A stretch of DNA of 64,000 bases from an uncultured Luteimonas sp. (GCA_934541015.1 CAKTDC010000005.1:1-64000); one strand, 5' to 3'. Positions 29,180 to 38,507 are shown, counted from the first letter of the stretch. Notes: generated by a model not told the origin, from the letters alone. Translations and numbers: made by a program.

Positions 29180-29249
29180 TCGGGCCTGGGGCATGCGGCA
29201 GTTCGCTCGTGGGTGCGCCCGCAAGCCGCGGACGTCGCGGGGTGTGGGG

Positions 29250-29447
29250 TCAGCCGGCGTCCGGCGGAGGAGACTTGGGCTCGCCGGCGGTGAACCAGTC
29301 CGAAGGCTCGATCTCGTGGAAGATCACGCGAACCGCGGCGGCCGGCACGTTGAGGTGGTCGGCGGCGGCATCGGTCACCGCCTTGGCGAAGGCCGCCTTC
29401 TGCATGTGGCTGCGGCCAGCAAGGATGTGGGCGTGGATCAGGGGCAT
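29250..29447 (-). CDS. 4-oxalocrotonate tautomerase family enzyme
   Basis: This enzyme ketonises 2-hydroxymuconate to 2-oxo-3-hexenedioate. The 65-residue protein has Pro directly after Met (catalytic Pro1), Arg in HILAGRSHMQK (Arg11 equivalent) and Arg in AAVRVIFHEI (Arg39 equivalent). All three residues expected of an active 4-oxalocrotonate tautomerase (DmpI/XylH) are therefore present. It lies nine bases downstream of the decarboxylase gene. Members with other substrates exist, but the neighbours fix the assignment. Confidence 0.88.
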   Translation of the reverse strand: MPLIHAHILAGRSHMQKAAFAKAVTDAAADHLNVPAAAVRVIFHEIEPSDWFTAGEPKSPPPDAG

Positions 29448-29456
29448 CTCGGGTCC

Positions 29457-30218
29457 TTACGTCTCGACGTGGAAACCGCAGCGTCCGAGCGTTTCCATGT
29501 CGAGCGACACGTAGGTGCCGGCGACCAGCGCGCTGGCGGCGGTGGCGCCGCCGGCCAGCACGAGGTCGCCGGGGGCGAGGGTTTCGCCGGCTTCGGCGAC
29601 CACGCGTGCGGCCGACACCAGCGAGCGCAGCGGATGGCCGAGGATGGCGGAAGTGGAACCGAACGCCTGCGGACGACCGTCGAAGGCCATCACCAGGCCG
29701 AGGTTGTCGAGGCCGGTGGCGGGGCTGCGCCACGGCCCGACGACGAAACCGGAGGACGAGCTGTTGTCGGCGACCACGTCGGTCAACGAGAAACGGAAGT
29801 TCTCGTACCGCGAATCGATGATCTCCAGCGCCGGTGCCACCGCGTCCACTGCGGCCATCGCCTGCAGCGGGGTCACGCAACCCGACAGCGGGCGCCCGAT
29901 CAGGAAAGCCACTTCGGGCTCCACCCGCGGATGAACGTACTTCGACAGCGAAATGCTGCCGCCATCCTCGACCAGCATGCCGGAGGTGAGCCGACCCCAG
30001 ATCAGGTCGGATACGCCCATCTGCACCATCTTGGCGCGGCTGGTGAAGCCCATCTTGATGCCGACGCGGGTCTCCCCGCGGGCCAGCCGGCGCTCGATGC
30101 TGGCGCGCTGCACGGCATAGGCCTCGTCCAGCGTGATCGGCTGCTCGAGCTGCGGCGTGGCGGTGGCATTGAATGCGGCGCCGTCGAGGCGCTCGGCGAG
30201 CGAGGCGATGTCGGTCAT
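29457..30218 (-). CDS. 2-oxo-3-hexenedioate (4-oxalocrotonate) decarboxylase
   Basis: The enzyme decarboxylates 2-oxo-3-hexenedioate to 2-hydroxypenta-2,4-dienoate (DmpH/XylI type). The 253-residue protein belongs to the hydratase/decarboxylase family: ITLDEAYAVQRASIERRLARG, VGIKMGFTSRAKMVQMGV, then VEPEVAFLIGRPLSG with the Glu-x-Glu metal ligands. It is paralogous to the hydratase at 32349-33164, as is normal in meta-cleavage operons, where the two form a complex. A REP doublet separates it from the aldolase gene upstream. Confidence 0.87.
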   Translation of the reverse strand: MTDIASLAERLDGAAFNATATPQLEQPITLDEAYAVQRASIERRLARGETRVGIKMGFTSRAKMVQMGVSDLIWGRLTSGMLVEDGGSISLSKYVHPRVEPEVAFLIGRPLSGCVTPLQAMAAVDAVAPALEIIDSRYENFRFSLTDVVADNSSSSGFVVGPWRSPATGLDNLGLVMAFDGRPQAFGSTSAILGHPLRSLVSAARVVAEAGETLAPGDLVLAGGATAASALVAGTYVSLDMETLGRCGFHVET

Positions 30219-30237
30219 GGGGAGATCTCCGGAAAGC

Positions 30238-30330
30238 CGTCACTCCCGCCAAGGCGGGGGTCCACGGACGTTGCCTTCCGCTCGCCGTGGACGAACGTGC
30301 ATGGATTCCCGCGTTCGCGGAAATGATGAA
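30238..30330. repeat. REP doublet inside the catabolic operon
   Basis: The left palindrome begins CGTCACTCCCGCCAAGGCGG. The right end, read on the other strand, is an inverted relative with TTTCCGCGAACGCGGGAATC. The pair fills the 142-base gap between the aldolase and decarboxylase genes and is the only large gap in the operon. As transcribed hairpins they may lower expression of the distal genes or stabilise the upstream message. Confidence 0.65.
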
Positions 30331-30360
30331 CAGAAGGCGATGGCTGTCTCGCGGCGTCCT

Positions 30361-31404
30361 TCACGCGGCATCCGCCTTGCGCTTGCGCTGCTGCACGAGG
30401 TCCAGGGCGACGTCGACGATCATGTCCTCCTGTCCGCCGACCATGCGCCGCTCGCCCAGCTCGACCAGGATCGAGCGCACGTCGAGGCCGTAGTCGGCCG
30501 CAGCCTTCTCGGCATGGCGCAGAAAGCTCGAGTACACGCCGGCGTAGCCCAGGCTCAGCGTCTCGCGGTCGACGCGCACCGGGCGGTCCTGCAGCGGACG
30601 CACCAGGTCGTCGGCGGCGTCCATCAGCCGGTACAGGTCGCAGCCGTGGTCCCAGCCCATGCGGTCGGCGGCGGCGATGAACACCTCCAGCGGCGCGTTG
30701 CCGGCGCCCGCGCCCATGCCGGCCAGCGAGGCGTCGACGCGGGTCACGCCGTGCTCGACCGCGACGATGCTGTTGGCCACGCCCAGCGACAGGTTGTGGT
30801 GGGCGTGGATGCCGATCCGGGTCTCCGGCTTGAGCGCATCGCGCAGCGCGCGCACGCGCTCGCGGGCGCCGTCCATGGTCAGCGCACCGCCGGAGTCGGT
30901 CACGTACACGCAGTACGCGCCGTAGCTCTCCATCAGCTTCGCCTGCTCGGCCAGGCGGGCCGGCTCGATCATGTGGCTCATCATCAGGAAGCCGGCGACG
31001 TCGATGTCGAGCCGGCGCGCTTCCTCGATGTGCTGGCGCGCCACGTCGGCCTCGGTGCAGTGGGTGGCCACGCGCACCGAGCGCACGCCGGCCGACACCG
31101 ACTCGCGCAGGTCGTGCACGGTGCCGATGCCCGGCAGCAGCAGGGTGGTCAGCTTCGCCTGCGTCACGCTCTCGCGCACCGCCGCGATCCATTCGAGATC
31201 GTCGTGGCGGCCGAAGCCGTAGTTGAAGCTGGAGCCGGCCAGGCCGTCGCCGTGGGCGACCTCGATCGCGGCCACGCCGGCTTCATCCAGCGCGCGGGCG
31301 ATCGCGCGCACCTGGTCGAGGCCGTACTGGTGGCGGATGGCGTGCATGCCGTCGCGCAGGGTCACGTCCTGGATGTAGAGACGCTCGCTGGTCATGAAGG
31401 ACAT
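30361..31404 (-). CDS. 4-hydroxy-2-oxovalerate aldolase
   Basis: The enzyme cleaves 4-hydroxy-2-oxovalerate to pyruvate and acetaldehyde (DmpG/MhpE type) and channels acetaldehyde to its partner dehydrogenase. The 347-residue TIM-barrel protein has [18 protein letters not shown] with catalytic Arg-Asp, [20 protein letters not shown], and the metal ligands in [16 protein letters not shown]. The start ATG 31404 overlaps the dehydrogenase stop (TGATG). A GTG one codon upstream and an ATG three codons downstream are alternatives. A C-terminal dimer/partner domain is present. Confidence 0.93.
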   Translation of the reverse strand: MSFMTSERLYIQDVTLRDGMHAIRHQYGLDQVRAIARALDEAGVAAIEVAHGDGLAGSSFNYGFGRHDDLEWIAAVRESVTQAKLTTLLLPGIGTVHDLRESVSAGVRSVRVATHCTEADVARQHIEEARRLDIDVAGFLMMSHMIEPARLAEQAKLMESYGAYCVYVTDSGGALTMDGARERVRALRDALKPETRIGIHAHHNLSLGVANSIVAVEHGVTRVDASLAGMGAGAGNAPLEVFIAAADRMGWDHGCDLYRLMDAADDLVRPLQDRPVRVDRETLSLGYAGVYSSFLRHAEKAAADYGLDVRSILVELGERRMVGGQEDMIVDVALDLVQQRKRKADAA

Positions 31405-32345
31405 CACGCCACCTCCTGCTGTCGCGACAGTTCGGCCATGCGTTCGCCCGCGGCCAGCGCCGCCGAGGTCATGATGTCGAGGTTGCCGGCGTAGGCCGGC
31501 AGGTAGTGGCCTGCGCCCTCGACCTCGAGGAACACGCTGACCTTGAGCCCGGCCTTCGCCGAGGGCTCGCGCAGGATCGCGGCGCAGGCCCCGGCGTCGA
31601 GCGCCTCGAACTGCACCTCCTGCTTGAGCCGGTAGCCGGGCACGTAGCCGGCGACGGTCGCGACCATGCGCTGGATCGACGCGCGGATCGCCGCCTCGTC
31701 GCCGCCTTCGGTCAGGCAGTACACGGTGTCTCGCATGATCAGCGGCGGCTCGGCCGGATTGAGCACGATGATCGCCTTGCCGCGCGCGGCGCCGCCCACT
31801 GTTTCGATCGCCCGCGAGGTGGTTTCGGTGAACTCGTCGATATTGGCGCGGGTACCCGGGCCGGCCGACTTGGAAGCGATGCTGGCCACGATCTCGGCGT
31901 AGCGCACCGGCGCCACGCGCGCCACAGCCGCGACGATCGGGATCGTCGCCTGGCCGCCGCAGGTGACCATGTTGAGGTTGGGTGCGTCGATGTGCTCGTC
32001 GAGGTTGACCGCCGGCACCGCGTAGGGGCCGATCGCCGCAGGCGTGAGGTCGACCACGCGCTTGCCGTCGGCCTGCAGCACCTCGGCGTGGCGCGCGTGC
32101 GCGCCGGCGGAGGTGGCGTCGAAGACGATGCCGATGTCACGGTATTCGGGCATCGCGCGCAGGCCATCGAGGCCCTCGTGCGTGGTCGCCACGCCCAGGC
32201 CCTTCGCGCGCGCCAGGCCATCGGAGTCCGGGTCGACGCCCACCAGCGCCGTCATCTGCAGCACGCCCTCGCGCCGCAGCAGCTTGATCATCAGGTCGGT
32301 GCCGATATTGCCCGAACCGATGATCGCGACCTTTACCTTGTCCAT
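31404..32345 (-). CDS. Acetaldehyde dehydrogenase (acylating)
   Basis: The enzyme converts acetaldehyde, NAD+ and CoA to acetyl-CoA (DmpF/MhpF type), working as a complex with the aldolase. The 313-residue protein has the N-terminal NAD-binding motif [21 protein letters not shown], the catalytic Cys in [20 protein letters not shown], and the C-terminal [17 protein letters not shown]. It overlaps the aldolase gene by one base and starts three bases after the hydratase stop, so the three lower-pathway genes are tightly coupled. Confidence 0.95.
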   Translation of the reverse strand: MDKVKVAIIGSGNIGTDLMIKLLRREGVLQMTALVGVDPDSDGLARAKGLGVATTHEGLDGLRAMPEYRDIGIVFDATSAGAHARHAEVLQADGKRVVDLTPAAIGPYAVPAVNLDEHIDAPNLNMVTCGGQATIPIVAAVARVAPVRYAEIVASIASKSAGPGTRANIDEFTETTSRAIETVGGAARGKAIIVLNPAEPPLIMRDTVYCLTEGGDEAAIRASIQRMVATVAGYVPGYRLKQEVQFEALDAGACAAILREPSAKAGLKVSVFLEVEGAGHYLPAYAGNLDIMTSAALAAGERMAELSRQQEVA

Positions 32346-32348
32346 CCG

Positions 32349-33164
32349 CTACTCCTTCGAGAACATCGCCGACACGCTGCCGAGGCCGGAGATGCGCGCC
32401 TCGAACACATCGCCGGCCTGCACCGGAACCATCGGCCCGAGCGCGCCCGACAGCACCACGTCGCCCGCACGCAGCGGGCGGCCCAGGCGCGCAACCGTGC
32501 GCGCCAGCCAGACGACGGCATTGAGCGGGTTGCCCAGGCAGGCCGCACCACAGCCCACCGACACCGGCTCGCCGCCCTTCTCCAGCGACATGCCGCACAG
32601 CGCGAGATCGAAGGCGTCGACCTTCTTCGGCGCGCCGCCGAGCACATAGAGTCCGGAGGAGGCGTTGTCGGCGATGGTGTCGAGGATGCTGATCTTCCAG
32701 TCGCGCACGCGGCTGTCGACGATCTCGATTGCCGGCAGCGCGTAGCCGATGGCATTGAGTACGTGGCCCAGCGCCGGCCGCTCGACGTCGAGGTCGCGCT
32801 CGAACACGAATGCGATCTCGGCCTCGACCTTGGGCTGGATCAGGCGGGACAGCGGCACTTCCTGGTTGCTGCCGTACTCCATGTCGTCGAACAGCATGCC
32901 GAAATCCGGCTGGTCGACGCCGAGCTGGGTCTGCACGGCGACCGAGGTCAGCCCGATCTTGCGGCCGACGATGCTGCGGCCGGCGGCGAGCGCCTGCTCC
33001 GTCAGCAGTTGCTGCACCGCATAGGCGGCGTCGATGCCGAGCGCCTGGATCGCCGGCTTGACCGGATCGCAGGGCGTGCGGCTGCGCGCGGCCTCGCCGA
33101 GCACGCGCGCGGCTTCGCGCACGCTGTCATCGGCGAGCAGCGCATCAAAGCTTGATGCAGACAT
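32349..33164 (-). CDS. 2-oxopent-4-enoate (2-keto-4-pentenoate) hydratase
   Basis: The enzyme adds water to 2-hydroxypenta-2,4-dienoate to give 4-hydroxy-2-oxovalerate (DmpE/MhpD type). The 271-residue protein contains [28 protein letters not shown], then the Glu-x-Glu metal site [14 protein letters not shown] and a late [20 protein letters not shown]. The start ATG 33164 lies inside the end of the semialdehyde dehydrogenase gene (20-base overlap). It is related to the decarboxylase at 29457-30218. Confidence 0.9.
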   Translation of the reverse strand: MSASSFDALLADDSVREAARVLGEAARSRTPCDPVKPAIQALGIDAAYAVQQLLTEQALAAGRSIVGRKIGLTSVAVQTQLGVDQPDFGMLFDDMEYGSNQEVPLSRLIQPKVEAEIAFVFERDLDVERPALGHVLNAIGYALPAIEIVDSRVRDWKISILDTIADNASSGLYVLGGAPKKVDAFDLALCGMSLEKGGEPVSVGCGAACLGNPLNAVVWLARTVARLGRPLRAGDVVLSGALGPMVPVQAGDVFEARISGLGSVSAMFSKE

Positions 33165-34626
33165 TGCGCAGCTCCGTGTAGAACTCCAGTCCGTGCACGC
33201 CGCCCTCGCGGCCGATGCCCGACTGCTTGGCACCGCCGAACGCGGTGCGCAGGTCGCGCAGGAACCAGCAGTTGACCCAGGCGATGCCGACCTCGATTGC
33301 CGCTGCCACGCGGTGGGCGCGGGTCAGGTCCTGCGTCCAGATGGTGGTGGCCAGGCCGTAGGGGCTGGCGTTGGCGCGCTCGATCGCCTCGTCCTCCCGA
33401 TCGAAGGGCGCCAGGTGGCAGCACGGCCCGAAGATCTCCTCGTTGATCACCGCCGAGGTTTCCGGCAGGCCGGTCCAGATTGTCGGCTGCACCCAGTACC
33501 CGCCCGACAGCGGCGCGGGCAGCTCGGGCACGCCGCCGCCGGTGACGACGGTGGCGCCCTCGGCCTTCGCACGCTCGTAGTAGGACAGCACCTTGGCGCG
33601 GTGCCCGGCGCTGATCAGCGGCCCGAAGCTGGTGGAGTGGTCGTCGGGATCGCCGGGCCGGAGCGCTTCGGCAGCGGCCTTCAGGCGGCGCACGAACTCA
33701 TCGAAAATGGGGCGCTCGACGTAGACGCGCTCGGTGCCCAGGCAGACCTGTCCGGTGTTGAGGAATGCCGAACGGGCGATGCCGGCCACGGCCGCGTCCA
33801 GGTCGCAGTCGGCGAACACGATGCCGGCGTTCTTGCCGCCCAGTTCGAACGACACCGGGCGGACGCCAACGGCGGCCGCCCGCATGATCGCCTCGCCGGT
33901 GCGGGTTTCGCCGGTGAAGGTGATCGCGTTCACGTCCGGATGCTCGGTGAGGTACTGGCCGGCGCTGTCCGGGCCGAAGCCGTGGACGACGTTGAACACC
34001 CCGTCGGGCACGCCGGCATCACGCATCACCTCGCCCAGCAGGGCGGTGGTGGACGGCGTGTCCTCCGAGGGCTTGACCACGACGGTGTTGCCGAAAGCCA
34101 GCGCCGGCGCGACCTTCCACGTCATCAGCAGCAGCGGCAGGTTCCAGGGGCAGATCACGGCGATCACGCCGCGCGGTGAACGCAGTCCGTAGTTCAGCGC
34201 GCCGCGGCCGTCGGCGGTGGCGCTGCGGAAGGCCTCGGTGGCGCTGTTGGCGATCTGGTCGGCGAAGATCTCGAAGTTGGCCGCGCCGCGCGGGATGTCG
34301 AGATGGCTGGCCAGTTCGTAGGGCTTGCCGGTATCGCGCATCTCGGCGGCGAGGAATTCATCGAAGCGGTCGCGGATGCCCTGTGCCAGCCTGCGCAGCA
34401 CGGTGGCGCGCTCGGTATCGGTGAACTTCGACCAGGGCCCCTTGAGCGCGCGCCGCGCCGCCTGGACCGCCAGGTCGACCGTGGCCGCATCGGCCTCGTG
34501 CACCTGTGCGACGACCGCGCCCGTGGCGGGGTCATGGCAGGGGAAGGTCGGGCCGCCGGAGCCGACGGCACGGCCGTCGATGAAGTGGTGGATCGGCACG
34601 GGCGTGGAGCTGGCGGTCTGGGTCAT
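33145..34626 (-). CDS. 2-hydroxymuconic semialdehyde dehydrogenase
   Basis: An NAD-dependent aldehyde dehydrogenase that turns 2-hydroxymuconate 6-semialdehyde into 2-hydroxymuconate (DmpC/XylG/DhbC type). The 493-residue protein has Asn161 in [11 protein letters not shown], Glu261 in [12 protein letters not shown] and the catalytic Cys295 in [12 protein letters not shown]. 2-Aminomuconic semialdehyde dehydrogenase (AmnC) is a close relative, but no aminomuconate deaminase is nearby, which favours the hydroxy substrate. ATG 34626 is the start. It is the first gene of the minus-strand operon running to the porin at 26422. Confidence 0.9.
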   Translation of the reverse strand: MTQTASSTPVPIHHFIDGRAVGSGGPTFPCHDPATGAVVAQVHEADAATVDLAVQAARRALKGPWSKFTDTERATVLRRLAQGIRDRFDEFLAAEMRDTGKPYELASHLDIPRGAANFEIFADQIANSATEAFRSATADGRGALNYGLRSPRGVIAVICPWNLPLLLMTWKVAPALAFGNTVVVKPSEDTPSTTALLGEVMRDAGVPDGVFNVVHGFGPDSAGQYLTEHPDVNAITFTGETRTGEAIMRAAAVGVRPVSFELGGKNAGIVFADCDLDAAVAGIARSAFLNTGQVCLGTERVYVERPIFDEFVRRLKAAAEALRPGDPDDHSTSFGPLISAGHRAKVLSYYERAKAEGATVVTGGGVPELPAPLSGGYWVQPTIWTGLPETSAVINEEIFGPCCHLAPFDREDEAIERANASPYGLATTIWTQDLTRAHRVAAAIEVGIAWVNCWFLRDLRTAFGGAKQSGIGREGGVHGLEFYTELRNVCIKL

Positions 34627-34881
34627 GGCTGGCTGCTGGCGGGATTGGCGGCACTCCGCGGCCCGCTCGGTCTGCCGCGGGGAGGCGGCATCCGGTTGCG
34701 CGGACAGGCGGGGTCTGGGACGGATTGAAAAGAAAAAGTCGAAATTAGTCAAATCACTCGGCGTGATCGAGGGCTATTTTGCCGAAAGAACGCCGCAAAT
34801 ATCGAAATTCACGTTGACATTTGGACACTTCGCTGGTTCCATTCCAACTTGCTCCCTTCCGTCACCGATGCCCTCCCCGCC
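34627..34881. promoter_or_regulatory. Divergent promoter region of the catabolic operons
   Basis: An AT-rich island inside GC-rich DNA. Minus-strand promoter candidate: TTGACT (34752-34747), 17 bases, TTCAAT (34729-34724). Plus-strand candidate: TTGACA (34814-34819), 17 bases, TTCCAT (weak). The octamer TCGAAATT occurs in the spacer of the first (34739-34746) and just upstream of the second -35 (34802-34809). AAATATCGAAATT with TTGACA here closely resembles the block before the TonB receptor gene, so a shared regulator, perhaps the GntR protein at 39232, is likely. Confidence 0.55.
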
Positions 34882-36036
34882 ATGGCCCAGATTCCTGCCC
34901 CCTTGCTGTCCCTCGCCCCCGATATGGCGGGCTGGCGGCACCGCATCCATGCATGGCCCGAACTCGGCTTCGAGGAAGAGCGGACCTCGGCCCTGGTGGC
35001 CGAAGTGCTTGCTTCGATGGGGCTCGAGGTCCATCGCGGCCTGGGCGGAACCGGCGTGGTGGCGGTGATCGACAGCGGAAAGCCCGGCATGAGCATCGGC
35101 CTGCGCGCGGACATGGACGCGCTGCCGATGGACGAGCAGAACGAACTGGAATACCGATCGCAGCGCCCGGGCGTGGCCCACACCTGCGGGCACGACGGCC
35201 ACACCTCGGCCCTGCTCGGGACCGCCAGGTATCTGGTCGCGCATCCCCCCGCTGGCGGGCGGGTGGTGCTGATCTTCCAGCCGGCCGAGGAAGGCGGGCG
35301 CGGCGCGATCCGGATGATCGAGGACGGCCTGTTCGAACGCTTCCCCTGCGACGAGGTCTACGCCTTCCACAACATGCCGCTGCTTGGCGCCGGCCGGGCA
35401 AGCGTGCGCCCGGGCGCGACCCTGCAGTCACTGGCGGTGTTCGAGATCGCCATCGAAGGCGTCGGCGGCCACGCCGCAGCGCCGCACAAGGCGACGGACC
35501 CGCTGCAGGTCGCGGCGCGCCTGGCGGTCGACATCGGCGCCATCGTGGGCCGCCACATCGATCCGATGGAGGCCGCGCTGATCAACGTCGGCACGCTGCA
35601 GGCCGGCACCACGCACAACATCATTCCCTCCAGCGCATCGCTGGCCGGCACCCTCCGCGCGCTTTCGACCGAAGTGCACGACGAAATGCTGCGCCGTCTG
35701 CGTGCGCTGTGCGAAGGCCATGCGCAGATCTCCGGCTGCAAGGTGACGCTGGAAATCCCGCACTCCTGCCCGCCGTGCGTGAACGCGCCCGAGCAGGCGG
35801 CGCTGGCGGCCGAGGCCATCGCCGCGGTGCTCGGCCGCGACAATGTCGAGACCGATCGCCGCGCCTATCCCTTCTCGGACGACTTCTCCTACATGCTCGA
35901 ACGCTGGCCCGGCGCCTATCTCTTCCTGGGCATGGACAGCGCGATGTGCCACCACCCCACCTTCCGCTTCGACGACCAGCTGCTGCCGGTGGCGGCGGCG
36001 GTGTTCGCGGGAATCGTGGAGCGGCGACTCGGATGA
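34882..36036 (+). CDS. M20D-family amidohydrolase (hippurate hydrolase-like)
   Basis: A zinc-dependent amidohydrolase related to hippurate hydrolase and IAA-amino-acid hydrolases, which split an aromatic acyl group from an amino acid. The 384-residue protein has RRIHAWPELGFEE-type start (RHRIHAWPELGFEEER), CGHDGHT at 102-108 (metal-binding Cys and His), PAEEGGRG with the catalytic Glu near 136, a His in YAFHNMPLLG and a final MCHHPTFRF His. All metal ligands are present. There is no signal peptide, so it is cytosolic. First gene of the plus-strand operon with two extradiol-type proteins. I infer that it frees 2,3-dihydroxybenzoate from an amino-acid conjugate. Confidence 0.88.
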   Translation: MAQIPAPLLSLAPDMAGWRHRIHAWPELGFEEERTSALVAEVLASMGLEVHRGLGGTGVVAVIDSGKPGMSIGLRADMDALPMDEQNELEYRSQRPGVAHTCGHDGHTSALLGTARYLVAHPPAGGRVVLIFQPAEEGGRGAIRMIEDGLFERFPCDEVYAFHNMPLLGAGRASVRPGATLQSLAVFEIAIEGVGGHAAAPHKATDPLQVAARLAVDIGAIVGRHIDPMEAALINVGTLQAGTTHNIIPSSASLAGTLRALSTEVHDEMLRRLRALCEGHAQISGCKVTLEIPHSCPPCVNAPEQAALAAEAIAAVLGRDNVETDRRAYPFSDDFSYMLERWPGAYLFLGMDSAMCHHPTFRFDDQLLPVAAAVFAGIVERRLG

Positions 36037-36082
36037 ACCTGTGCCGGCATCGTGCCGGCCACGCACCTGCGGAGGACAGGCG

Positions 36083-36985
36083 ATGACGGCAACACGCGGA
36101 CCACTCGTCGAACAACTGCGCTACGTCCACCTCGGCAGCCGCGATCCCGAAGCGGCCGCCCGCTTCGCCGAAGAGCGGCTGGGCATGCGCATCGTCGCCT
36201 GCGAAGGTGGCGAATGGCTGCTGCGCAGCGACCATCGCGCCTTCACCCTGGCCTTTTCGGGCACGCGCGGCCAGGCCGTCGGCCTGCAGGTGCACGACGC
36301 CGCGGCGCTCGACCTCGCCGCCGAACGCCTCGCCGCGCGGGGTATCGGCATCCGCCGCGACGATGCGCTGGCCGCGCGCCGCCAGGCCAGGGCCTTGCTC
36401 GCTTTCACCCTGCCCGGCGGCGTCGACATCGAGCTGGTGGTGCGCCCCCTCGACAAGGGCTGGCGGTTCTTCCCCTCACGCGAGATCGGGCTGGCCGGCC
36501 TGGCCGATGTCGCCCTGCGCTCGACGCGCGTGGTCGAGGACGAGGCGCTGCTGGTGGAGGTGCTCGGCCTGCGCGTGGCCGACTGGGTGGGCGATGCCGC
36601 CTACCTCGGCTTCGACGCCGCCCACCACCGCATCGCCCTGCACCCCTCCAGCGCCACCGGCGTGCTCGCGGTCGAATTCGCGGTCGACGATCTCGACGAG
36701 CTGATGCAAGCCTGGTACCGCCTGCAGGACGTCGGCGAGCAGCCGGCGCACGGGCCGGGCCGGCGCCCGGCCTCGGAGCAGGCGTTCCTGACCTTCGACG
36801 GCCCGGACGACGTCTATTTCGGCCTCGTCGCCGAGGGCCGCTGCCCGGCCAGTGGCGAGCTTCCGCGCCAGTTCGCGCCGGAGGCCGGCTCGCACTGCGC
36901 CTGGGGCAGCGAGTGCCGCATCGCCGAGTACGGCGCCCGGGCGCCGGTGCGCGGCCGCCCGCACCTGCGCGGGGTCACGCCGTGA
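36083..36985 (+). CDS. Extradiol dioxygenase-like (VOC) protein lacking the metal triad
   Basis: A 300-residue two-domain protein of the vicinal-oxygen-chelate/type I extradiol fold, paralogous over its length to the next gene. Aligning the two by eye, the iron ligands H140, H194 and E245 of the downstream enzyme become D142 (in GLADVAL), A196 and F246 here. It should therefore not bind Fe(II) in the usual way and is probably a non-catalytic partner or binding protein. GGAGGA six bases before the ATG is a strong ribosome site. The stop overlaps the start of the active paralogue (GTGA), favouring one-to-one synthesis, as for a heteromeric enzyme. Confidence 0.75.
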   Translation: MTATRGPLVEQLRYVHLGSRDPEAAARFAEERLGMRIVACEGGEWLLRSDHRAFTLAFSGTRGQAVGLQVHDAAALDLAAERLAARGIGIRRDDALAARRQARALLAFTLPGGVDIELVVRPLDKGWRFFPSREIGLAGLADVALRSTRVVEDEALLVEVLGLRVADWVGDAAYLGFDAAHHRIALHPSSATGVLAVEFAVDDLDELMQAWYRLQDVGEQPAHGPGRRPASEQAFLTFDGPDDVYFGLVAEGRCPASGELPRQFAPEAGSHCAWGSECRIAEYGARAPVRGRPHLRGVTP

Positions 36986-37839
36986 TCGAACTGCGCGACA
37001 TCACCTACGTGCGCCTGGGCACGCGCGACCTCGACGGCGCGACCCGCTACGCCACCGACATCCTCGGCCTGGAGATCGCCGAGCGCAGCGGCCGCGCGGT
37101 CTACTTCCGCTCCGACGCGCGCGAGCACACCCTGTGCTATTTCGAGGGCGACCCGACCGACCAGGTCGTGGCCTTCGAGGTCGCCGGCCGTGCCGAACTC
37201 GACGCCGCCGCCGCGGAGCTCGAACGCCTCGGCCACGCCGTGCACGCCGGCACCCGCGCCGAGGCCGAGCTGCGCAAGGTGCGCGACTTCATCGCCTTCA
37301 ACGACCCGACCGGCAACCGCATCGAGCTGGTGTGGCGGCCCGCCATGAGCGGGCGCCGCTTCTTCGGCACCCGCGACGCCGGCATCACCGGCTTCAGCCA
37401 CATCGGCCTGTGCACCACCGACGCCGCGCGCGACGAAGCGTTCTGGACGCGGGTGTGCAACGCCCGCGCCAGCGACCACATCGGCGACGCGCCGCTGCTG
37501 CGCATCGGCAAGGTGCACCACACGCTGGCGCTGTTCCCGACCACCCGCAAGGGCATCCAGCACATCAACCACCAGATGGCGGGCACCGACGACATCCAGC
37601 GCGCCTTCCACCACATCCGCGCGCACAAGGTGCCGGTGGTGTTCGGCCCGGGCAAGCACCCGACCTCGTCGGCGCGCTTCCTCTACTTCGAGGGGCCCGA
37701 CGGCATGGTCTACGAATACTCGGCCGGCGTCTGCGAGATCGACGACGAGGCCGCCTGGCGCAGCCGCCAGTTCGAGGCAGCGCCGCGCGGCTTCTGCAAG
37801 TGGGGCGCGAAACCGGACATCAGGGAATTCCGTTCGTGA
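36982..37839 (+). CDS. Type I extradiol dioxygenase, probable 2,3-dihydroxybenzoate 3,4-dioxygenase
   Basis: A ring-cleaving Fe(II) dioxygenase. The 285-residue protein consists of two VOC domains. The metal triad is visible as H140 (GFSHIGL), H194 (GIQHINHQM) and E245 (MVYEYSAG), spaced as in type I enzymes. The C-terminus (RSRQFEAAPRGFCKWGAKPD) is of the kind seen in 2,3-dihydroxy-p-cumate/2,3-dihydroxybenzoate 3,4-dioxygenases (CmtC/DhbA). The following decarboxylase gene also points to a carboxylated catechol. GTG start overlaps the upstream stop, and its own stop overlaps the next GTG. The substrate is inferred. Confidence 0.8.
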   Translation: MIELRDITYVRLGTRDLDGATRYATDILGLEIAERSGRAVYFRSDAREHTLCYFEGDPTDQVVAFEVAGRAELDAAAAELERLGHAVHAGTRAEAELRKVRDFIAFNDPTGNRIELVWRPAMSGRRFFGTRDAGITGFSHIGLCTTDAARDEAFWTRVCNARASDHIGDAPLLRIGKVHHTLALFPTTRKGIQHINHQMAGTDDIQRAFHHIRAHKVPVVFGPGKHPTSSARFLYFEGPDGMVYEYSAGVCEIDDEAAWRSRQFEAAPRGFCKWGAKPDIREFRS

Positions 37840-38507
37840 CGCCGGCGGCGGACGACGAACGCCTGGTGCGCATCGCCGCCCGGGCGCTGGGCCGGCACGG
37901 CCTGGTGCACGCCTATGGGCACGTCAGCCTGCGGCTGGACGAGCGGCACTTCCTGGTCGGCGCCTCGAAGCCGCTGGGACTGGTGCAGCTCGGCGACACA
38001 GGCACCGTGGTGCCGGTCGACGGCCCCCTGCCCGAGGGCGTACTGCCCGAGGTGCGCATCCACCGCGAGATCTACCGCGCGCGCCCCGACGTCGGCGGCA
38101 TCGCCCGGGTGCAGCCGCCAAAGACCATGAGCCTGAGCGTGCTCGGGCGCACGCCGGCCGCCTGCCACGGTTTCGGCAGCTACTTCCATCCCGCGCCGCC
38201 GCTCTGGGACGACCCGATGCTGGTGCGCGACGACGACCGCGCAACCGGACTGGCCCGGGCGCTCGGCGATGCGCGCGCCATCGTCATGCGCGGCAACGGT
38301 GCGGTGCTTGCAGGCGACTCGCTGCCGATGGCGGTAGTGCTGGCCTGGTATCTGGAAGATTCCTCGCGCGTCGAGCTGGATGCGCTGGCCACCGGCCTCG
38401 ACCCGGTCCGCTTCAGCGATGCCCAGTCCGCCGCCCGCGCCACCTGGAACGGACGTCTGCTCGAACGCATGTGGGACTACCTCACGCAGGGCGACCCGGA
38501 AGCCTGA
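37836..38507 (+). CDS. Class II aldolase/adducin-fold decarboxylase (CmtD/DhbB-like)
   Basis: A 223-residue protein of the class II aldolase/adducin fold: HGLVHAYGHVSLRLD, LPEVRIHREIYRARPDVGGI, CHGFGSYFHPAPPLWDD and AIVMRGNGAVLAGDSLPMAV. Known relatives decarboxylate ring-cleavage products (2-hydroxy-3-carboxymuconic semialdehyde; CmtD, DhbB) or dihydroxyphthalate. The usual His-x-His zinc pair of aldolases reads Arg-Val-Gln at 91-93, which argues against sugar-phosphate aldolase activity. The GTG start overlaps the dioxygenase stop. Expected product: 2-hydroxymuconic semialdehyde, the substrate of the divergent operon's first enzyme. Confidence 0.75.
   Translation: MTPAADDERLVRIAARALGRHGLVHAYGHVSLRLDERHFLVGASKPLGLVQLGDTGTVVPVDGPLPEGVLPEVRIHREIYRARPDVGGIARVQPPKTMSLSVLGRTPAACHGFGSYFHPAPPLWDDPMLVRDDDRATGLARALGDARAIVMRGNGAVLAGDSLPMAVVLAWYLEDSSRVELDALATGLDPVRFSDAQSAARATWNGRLLERMWDYLTQGDPEA

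Noticed and set aside
29250..29447. Tautomerase as a MIF-like or cis-CaaD-like enzyme
   Set aside because: Length, Pro1 and both Arg positions agree with 4-oxalocrotonate tautomerase, and the operon supplies its substrate.
33145..37839. 2-aminophenol or 3-hydroxyanthranilate (aminomuconate) pathway
   Set aside because: No aminomuconate deaminase of the RidA/YjgF or amidase type and no ACMS decarboxylase is present. The CmtD/DhbB-like decarboxylase fits a carboxylated catechol better.
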